From positions 1 to 28,586 of IMG/VR virus record IMGVR_UViG_3300032086_001114: a stretch of DNA of 28,586 nt. One strand, written 5' to 3'. This document shows positions 24,826 to 28,586 of this stretch, piece after piece. The translations under genes were made by a program, and so were the position numbers. Every line of letters starts with the position of its first letter. The stretch's first letter is position 1. Below the pieces are notes generated by a model. That model worked only from the letters and a program-made list of their open reading frames with translations. It was not told the origin of the DNA and did no database searches. This stretch comes from a virus.

Positions 24826-26705
24826 GTTTTTGAAATATTAGTATCAGCCTTAAGCAACTTATTAGGGATGACTACGTTAGCAGCCTTCTCCATAAGCTCT
24901 GTCATTCTTGCTTTCCACTCTTCTGCAATTTCTTCTTTGCAGATAGTATCTATCTGATCGTGGACAGTCATGACAATTTTGACTGATTGATTATAGTTTC
25001 TCTCTATCTCTGTGTGTATGTAGTAGAGAGCCAGTTTAGTCATATCAGCAGATGAACCTTGGATTGGGGTATTTTTTGAGGCTCTCTCAATACTCCCAAG
25101 CTCCATAAAGTTATCTCTGTTGTTGTACATTTTAGCGGTCCAATTTTCGAACCACCTAACCCTGTTAAATGGGGGGAAAGTTCGTATCTTCCCAGTACGT
25201 TTACCTTGCTCCCCTAAGTTATTAAGAAAGCTTTCAATAGATGGGAAGGCTGTAAAATATTTTACAATAAGGTCTTTAGCTTCCTGTAAAGATATTTGTA
25301 ACGTATCACTCAGCTTGTTAGGACCCATCCCGTAGGCTAACCCAAAGTTAATTGTCTTAACTTTAGTTCTTAGTTCCTTATGCTTTGGGCAACTACACTT
25401 CTGCTTATGACTCATATAGACACAACCACTCTCAGCGTTATCTACCCATTCTTTCTGAAATACGAGATCCGCACACACAGAGTGAAGATCTTCGCCATTC
25501 TCAAGTGCTCTTAAGAATACAGGATCGTTTGACCCATAAGCAATAACATTTAGCTCTTGACTAGAATAATCTGAACTAACAAATACCCACCCATTTGGGG
25601 GGTAAAAGCAATTCCTAAACGTATTATCACTTGGGATTTGCTGCATGTTAGGGGATGAAGAGCTCACCCTCCCAGTATCCAGTATCTGCTGAAAGTTTGT
25701 ATGTACCTTATTATCAGAGTTTACATACTTAAAGAACTTACTCCCATAAGCATTAGCTAGCTTAGTTAGTTCTTTATATCTGATATACTCCTTAATAATT
25801 GGGAACTTATACTTGTATTTATATAAGTTCTTCCCATTTACATCTTCAAGACTAGGGATGAGAGTTTGAAATACTTCAAGAACTTGTTTCGGGGAACCCC
25901 AATTAACATTTGTTTTTCTTAAGGTCTCCGAAAACAAGTCTTGTTGTACTGGTTGAATAAACCTATTAAGTTGACTAGTTTTAGATACAGTATCATCAAG
26001 AGTAACCTCCATTTTACTGGCGAGCTCTTGATTCTTCTTAGCCATCTCAACCCATTTGTCTTTGTTGATGTTTAGTCCTTCGTATTCAATTTCCGCAAAG
26101 ACTCTAACAACTCTGTTCTCCAGTTCGGATACTTGAACCAGTTCATGTAGAGCAAGTAACGGTACTTGCTTCTCTCGAATCTGTAGGAGATATGTAACGT
26201 CTTTAGCCCCATAAACAATCTGATTGTCCGTGTAGGGGCGACCTTGGAGGTTGATAAACTTGTTCCTCTCCTCCTTGTCCAGATCGACATTGAGGTAACG
26301 TTTACAGACCTTTGCGAGTGAGAAACCATAGTCTTGCTTCCCACAATGTAGAATCTTTTCCGTAAGATAGGTGTCGTAAATGTTCTTACAACTGATTCCT
26401 TCCCCCCATCGTTTAATAAATTTATAATCGAATTTTGCATTATGAAAGATTTTGATTATGTCCTCTGACTCTAATATTTGTCTTAGAGGACCGATAGATA
26501 CATGTCTTGTATCTATTACGAACTGTTCATGTTCGTCCCCGATCTGGAACATAATCATCTTCTTACATGTAAAGTCAAATCCCTCAGTTTCTGTATCTAC
26601 CCCAAGGACTGGTTTGTCTTTACAATATTCAACTACATCATCTATCGTAGCAGACTTAATGATGTCAGACTCTATGCTAGTCTGAGACGTTACGAAGTGT
26701 ATCAT
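24813..26705 (-). CDS. DNA polymerase, family A, with 3'-5' exonuclease
   Basis: 630 residues. The DnaQ-like exonuclease has Exo I DTET (37-40), Exo II FHNAKFDYKFI (about 88-97) and Exo III YGAKDVTYLL (about 165-174). Polymerase motif A is DYSSQE (379-384), motif B is RTKVKTINFGLAYG (446-459), and motif C is VMTVHDQ (578-584), where the canonical HDE is HDQ: the catalytic Asp is kept, the Glu is Gln. Between motifs A and B an insert carries C428, C437, C439 and H442, spaced like a small zinc site. There is no 5' nuclease domain; the FEN gene at 11878 covers that role. It is the main replicative polymerase of this phage and acts with the DnaB-like helicase, primase and SSB-like protein. ATG overlaps the upstream small gene by 29 bases. 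Confidence 0.96.
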   Translation of the reverse strand: MIHFVTSQTSIESDIIKSATIDDVVEYCKDKPVLGVDTETEGFDFTCKKMIMFQIGDEHEQFVIDTRHVSIGPLRQILESEDIIKIFHNAKFDYKFIKRWGEGISCKNIYDTYLTEKILHCGKQDYGFSLAKVCKRYLNVDLDKEERNKFINLQGRPYTDNQIVYGAKDVTYLLQIREKQVPLLALHELVQVSELENRVVRVFAEIEYEGLNINKDKWVEMAKKNQELASKMEVTLDDTVSKTSQLNRFIQPVQQDLFSETLRKTNVNWGSPKQVLEVFQTLIPSLEDVNGKNLYKYKYKFPIIKEYIRYKELTKLANAYGSKFFKYVNSDNKVHTNFQQILDTGRVSSSSPNMQQIPSDNTFRNCFYPPNGWVFVSSDYSSQELNVIAYGSNDPVFLRALENGEDLHSVCADLVFQKEWVDNAESGCVYMSHKQKCSCPKHKELRTKVKTINFGLAYGMGPNKLSDTLQISLQEAKDLIVKYFTAFPSIESFLNNLGEQGKRTGKIRTFPPFNRVRWFENWTAKMYNNRDNFMELGSIERASKNTPIQGSSADMTKLALYYIHTEIERNYNQSVKIVMTVHDQIDTICKEEIAEEWKARMTELMEKAANVVIPNKLLKADTNISKTWEK

Positions 26706-26901
26706 CTGGTTCCAGTTTCTGGTTTTCTTTATGCTTGAGCACGAGGGTTAGTATAGCATCAAGCTGTTCCAATGTCATGAACTCATCATCTAAATAAGCA
26801 TAATTAAGTTTCTGTGCTTTCGCTTTCTTAATAAGAGACTTAATTCTCTGCACTATTGTAGGTTGCTGAGCCAATACATAAATGAATTTCATCTTACCCA
26901 T
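26677..26901 (-). CDS. Small 74-residue protein upstream of DNA polymerase
   Basis: Starts MGKMKFIYVLAQQPTIVQRI; a second in-frame ATG at 26892 is also possible. It is predicted mainly helical with a basic middle (RIKSLIKKAKAQKLN) and an acidic, Leu-rich second half (LDDEFMTLEQLDAILTLVLKHKENQ). No family was recognised. It overlaps the polymerase start by 29 bases and is the first gene after the terminator at 26937, so it may open the polymerase transcript. Confidence 0.7.
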   Translation of the reverse strand: MGKMKFIYVLAQQPTIVQRIKSLIKKAKAQKLNYAYLDDEFMTLEQLDAILTLVLKHKENQKLEPDDTLRNVSD

Positions 26902-26936
26902 GATGTTGTGAATCTAAATTATGAGTATGAAAAGAA

Positions 26937-26954
26937 AGAGGGACGTCTCCCTCT
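26937..26954 (-). terminator. Terminator after the 194-residue early gene
   Basis: AGAGGGA / TCCCTCT stem with CGTC loop. On the minus strand TTTCTTTTC follows the stem, and a T6 run precedes it, so it could also work for plus-strand transcripts. It lies in the 106-base gap between the genes ending at 27008 and starting at 26901; the rest of the gap shows no ORF. Confidence 0.75.
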
Positions 26955-27007
26955 CTCAAAAAACAAACCTAAATCAAACCATGCGGTACGTCTACCACAT
27001 GACATCC

Positions 27008-27592
27008 TTACGATGCAATCTCCCCAGTCTCAATGTCTACGTTGGCATAAATACCAGACACTGATTCTGAAGAAGCATCGGCTTCAAGGAACGTGTGCTT
27101 TGGTTCCCCCAAAACCACATCTGGATTAGAGAAGATGTGTTGTCCCTTGTGAGTGATGAACTCACCTTCAGCCCCACGACGCTTAGCAGCGCGGTCAATG
27201 TTCTCCGACTGCCATGGTGTTGGGGTTACTGTCTCCGTGATTTGGACACGGATTCTGTTCCCATCCATCGTTGGGTTGAGGATGTTGAGAGGAAGAATCT
27301 CATAACCCTCTACTGTAGATGTGTACTTTGCATTTTCAAAGTCCACCCCCAAGTTCTTCTTGGCATCAGAAGGTTCTGAAGTCAACCAACAACGACGAGC
27401 CCCTCCTGACTGTGAGAATCGGTTATCTGACTTGTTGAAGACAGACAACAGACTCTGCGGACGATCTGGGGTCACCATTTTCTCAGCAAACTCAAGCTGA
27501 ATCTTGTTACCGTTCACTTTGCGCGCCTGAACGAGAAGCGTTTCTCCTGGAGTTAAGGTCTCCAAGCTACCTGTGTTAACCTGATTTTCCAT
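27008..27592 (-). CDS. 194-residue protein of unknown function (early-region type)
   Basis: ATG at 27592 with an A-rich leader (ATAAAAAATC). The N-terminal half is beta-rich: TLTPGETLLVQARKVNGNKIQLEF, then FSQSGGARRCWLT. The middle has EGYEILPLNILNPTMDGNRIRVQIT. A Lys/Arg-containing helix IDRAAKRRGAEGEF and an acidic tail follow. The size and mixture of OB-like strands and acidic end are compatible with a nucleic-acid-binding or SSB-like protein, but the signature is not diagnostic. The gene is GC-richer than the replication block, with few CCCC/GGGG runs, suggesting high expression or a different history. It has its own terminator, so it seems to be a short separate transcript. Confidence 0.8.
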   Translation of the reverse strand: MENQVNTGSLETLTPGETLLVQARKVNGNKIQLEFAEKMVTPDRPQSLLSVFNKSDNRFSQSGGARRCWLTSEPSDAKKNLGVDFENAKYTSTVEGYEILPLNILNPTMDGNRIRVQITETVTPTPWQSENIDRAAKRRGAEGEFITHKGQHIFSNPDVVLGEPKHTFLEADASSESVSGIYANVDIETGEIAS

Positions 27593-27625
27593 GATTTTTT
27601 ATGGATAATACATGATATTAATGAT

Positions 27626-27648
27626 GAGAACTGTTGAAGGACGTTCTC
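27626..27648 (-). terminator. Weak hairpin after the 97-residue gene
   Basis: GAGAAC / GTTCTC stem (6 bp) with an 11-base loop, followed on the minus strand by ATCATTAATATC. It has no clear U-run, so it is a weak terminator or a leader structure of the next gene. Confidence 0.3.
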
Positions 27649-27662
27649 TTTCTCCTGTGCTG

Positions 27663-27956
27663 TTAGTCTACGACAGATACTTCGTACTGTTCTAAGACAA
27701 AGTTCTTCAATGAGATTACAGTCGTTGGGACAGGAGTACTGATTGACTCGTACTCTGCAACAATAAGTGTACTGCTATTATGAGTCAGTAGTATATCGCT
27801 GTCAATGATGTATCTCAGGACACAGTCTGGGGTTCTAGCCCCAAAGAGGGACATCCCAGTATCTGGGTCTTCGATTGAATAAATCTTTCTGTTCAACAAG
27901 ATTCTCTTGGTCTCCAAGTATGAAGGAGTGTAGTCCTTTATCTGTAAGCTGGGCAT
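27663..27956 (-). CDS. 97-residue protein of unknown function
   Basis: ATG at 27956 (MPSLQIKDYTPSYLETKR). The frame is open to a TTG at 27995, but ATG is preferred and lies inside the end of the preceding lipoprotein-like ORF (19-base overlap). The product is mixed alpha/beta with a central segment IEDPDTGMSLFGARTPDCVLRYIIDSDILL and a Thr/Val/Ile-rich C-terminal half. No catalytic motif or membrane segment is seen. Codon use is like its right-end neighbours (few G/C runs). It is probably an early takeover gene, by position only. Confidence 0.65.
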   Translation of the reverse strand: MPSLQIKDYTPSYLETKRILLNRKIYSIEDPDTGMSLFGARTPDCVLRYIIDSDILLTHNSSTLIVAEYESISTPVPTTVISLKNFVLEQYEVSVVD

Positions 27957-28066
27957 GAGGACTGATATTGAGTTGTGTAACCTGTTGAAGAGCAAGAAGT
28001 GCAGTAGATAAGGACTGCAATTCCAAGAAGGGTGAGCAATGCTCGGACAATGTTTCTTTGAGACAT
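27938..28066 (-). CDS. Tiny lipoprotein candidate, 42 residues
   Basis: ATG at 28066 (MSQRNIVRALLTLLGIAVLI). A basic N-region (Arg4, Arg8) and a hydrophobic core (about 9-21) are followed by YCTSCSSTG. The segment T-S-C-S-S resembles the Bacteroidota lipobox, with Cys25 the likely lipidated residue; Cys22 is an alternative. The mature peptide would be only about 18 residues, ending CPAYR, with a further Cys38. Phages encode small lipoproteins for superinfection exclusion (T5 Llp) or as spanins (Rz1), but the family here is unknown. It overlaps the 97-residue gene by 19 bases, consistent with coupling. Confidence 0.6.
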   Translation of the reverse strand: MSQRNIVRALLTLLGIAVLIYCTSCSSTGYTTQYQSSCPAYR

Positions 28067-28089
28067 TTTATATGAGGATTTGATGTGAA

Positions 28090-28158
28090 TCAATTTGAGT
28101 TGAGTTCAGCAACTGCTGTTATCCAGATGATGAATGCGAGTGCGATGATGTACTCCAT
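28090..28158 (-). CDS. 22-residue hydrophobic micropeptide candidate
   Basis: ATG at 28158 opens MEYIIALAFIIWITAVAELN and stops at TGA 28090. Almost the whole peptide is one hydrophobic helix with acidic residues near both ends. It ends 23 bases before the lipoprotein-like start. Such micropeptides are easily produced by chance, so only the composition and tandem arrangement support it. Confidence 0.35.
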   Translation of the reverse strand: MEYIIALAFIIWITAVAELNSN

Positions 28159-28306
28159 GTGCAATACTATTGTATGTTACGGAATGTAACGATTGTGAAA
28201 ATGAGGTGGAAATGGAGGGAGAGTCATAAGGACATCCTCTCATAACCAATGAGTTAAACCATTCGACTGATGGAGCGAATGGGTCTATGATGGAGAATAA
28301 ATAAGA
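28159..28306 (-). other. Non-coding leader with two inverted repeats
   Basis: About 150 bases without a convincing ORF. CCATTCG / CGAATGG (28259-28265, 28276-28282) forms a 7-bp stem, and GTTAC-GGAAT-GTAAC (28176-28190) is an operator-sized inverted repeat just upstream of the micropeptide start. I find no clear TAnnTTTG promoter on the minus strand, so the control element cannot be placed. Confidence 0.4.
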
Positions 28307-28324
28307 TGGAGACCGAAGTCTCCA
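28307..28324 (-). terminator. UUCG tetraloop terminator
   Basis: On the minus strand TGGAGAC-TTCG-GTCTCCA forms a perfect 7-bp stem closed by the extra-stable C(UUCG)G loop, followed by TCTTATTTATTC. It sits 7 bases after the stop of the 80-residue gene and ends that gene's transcript. Confidence 0.8.
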
Positions 28325-28330
28325 CCCTAC

Positions 28331-28573
28331 TTAGAACGACATGCTGTCGATGTCTGAGTAATGGTTCACAGTCGCAATAACTTGTCCGTCAGTGCAGGTG
28401 AATACGTTGAACTCAGACAGCTTACCATCCTGAGAGTTGCCTCCAACAGGGTAAGTACCAGGTCCGTTATGACCATCCTTGTAGGTAACACTGATGAAGT
28501 TACCATTGGGTCCAGCTACCAATCGAGCTGATGCTGCGCCATTACCGCGCAAGAATTCTACAAAACTTTGCAT
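28331..28573 (-). CDS. 80-residue beta-rich protein of unknown function
   Basis: ATG at 28573, TAA at 28331. After a short amphipathic helix (MQSFVEFLRGNGAASARLV) the product is Gly-, Asn- and Asp-rich and alternates strands and turns (AGPNGNFISVTYKDGHNGPGTYPVGGN, DGKLSEFNVFTCTDGQVIATV), suggesting a small beta barrel or sandwich. No family was recognised. The composition is close to the 194-residue gene: balanced GC and few G-runs. It is a separate, tightly terminated unit, which is typical of early host-takeover genes. Confidence 0.7.
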   Translation of the reverse strand: MQSFVEFLRGNGAASARLVAGPNGNFISVTYKDGHNGPGTYPVGGNSQDGKLSEFNVFTCTDGQVIATVNHYSDIDSMSF

Positions 28574-28586
28574 ATGATTTAGGTTT

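Noticed and set aside
26964-26971. TAGGTTTG (minus strand) as a promoter for the polymerase transcript
   Set aside because: No -33 partner is seen, and it would start transcription directly into the terminator stem at 26937-26954.
27835-28050. 71-residue ORF starting at TTG 28050
   Set aside because: It lacks an ATG, overlaps two better ORFs (the lipoprotein candidate and the 97-residue gene), and has no recognisable feature.

Overview
The window looks like the middle of a crAss-like tailed phage genome (order Crassvirales) that infects a Bacteroidota host. Three things support this. First, there is a giant multidomain protein carrying the phage RNA polymerase signature DFDID and a zincin HEFGH motif. 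Second, it sits convergent to a long opposite-strand replication block of the type known from crAss-like phages: family A DNA polymerase, DnaB-like helicase, Toprim primase, SF2 helicase, Sak4-like ATPase, flap exonuclease, UDG, rIIA/rIIB and tRNAs. Third, gene starts have A/T-rich leaders rather than Shine-Dalgarno sequences, as is usual in Bacteroidota. I see no integrase, transposon or CRISPR array. TAA, TGA and TAG all end genes, so the standard code (or code 11) applies. These assignments come from reading motifs, not from database searches.

Layout. Plus strand, 1-9780: the 3' part of a single giant reading frame, open at the left edge, with RNA polymerase, GNAT-like and metallopeptidase regions and long helical segments. 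It is followed by a 91-residue small protein (9809-10084) and a bidirectional terminator at 10085-10117 where the two gene blocks converge. Minus strand, 28586 to 10116, in order of transcription: (a) a right-end set of small genes with higher GC and different codon use (28573-27008), including two very short membrane or lipoprotein ORFs; (b) a 74-residue protein, DNA polymerase A, and small proteins ending in two tRNA genes (26901-23699); (c) a tightly overlapping replication operon with a 53-residue membrane peptide, a DnaA-domain-IV-like protein, SF2 helicase, a replisome-organiser-like protein, DnaB-like helicase, Sak4 ATPase, an SSB-like protein and primase; (d) a DUF1064-like nuclease that may be made by -1 frameshifting; (e) rIIA, rIIB, 5'-3' exonuclease, an unknown protein, uracil-DNA glycosylase and a small Nmad1/DUF1599-like protein.

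Working together (inference): the right-end small genes are candidates for early takeover functions. The central block supplies a nearly complete replisome plus recombination and repair. The plus-strand giant protein is probably virion-packaged and injected to transcribe early genes, as shown for the related polymerase of phage phi14:2. Many genes overlap by 1-13 bases (TGATG or ATGA junctions), which implies long polycistronic messages. These are broken up by hairpins at 28307, 26937, 23779, 23669, 18281 and 16653. No gene-free stretch exceeds about 175 bases.
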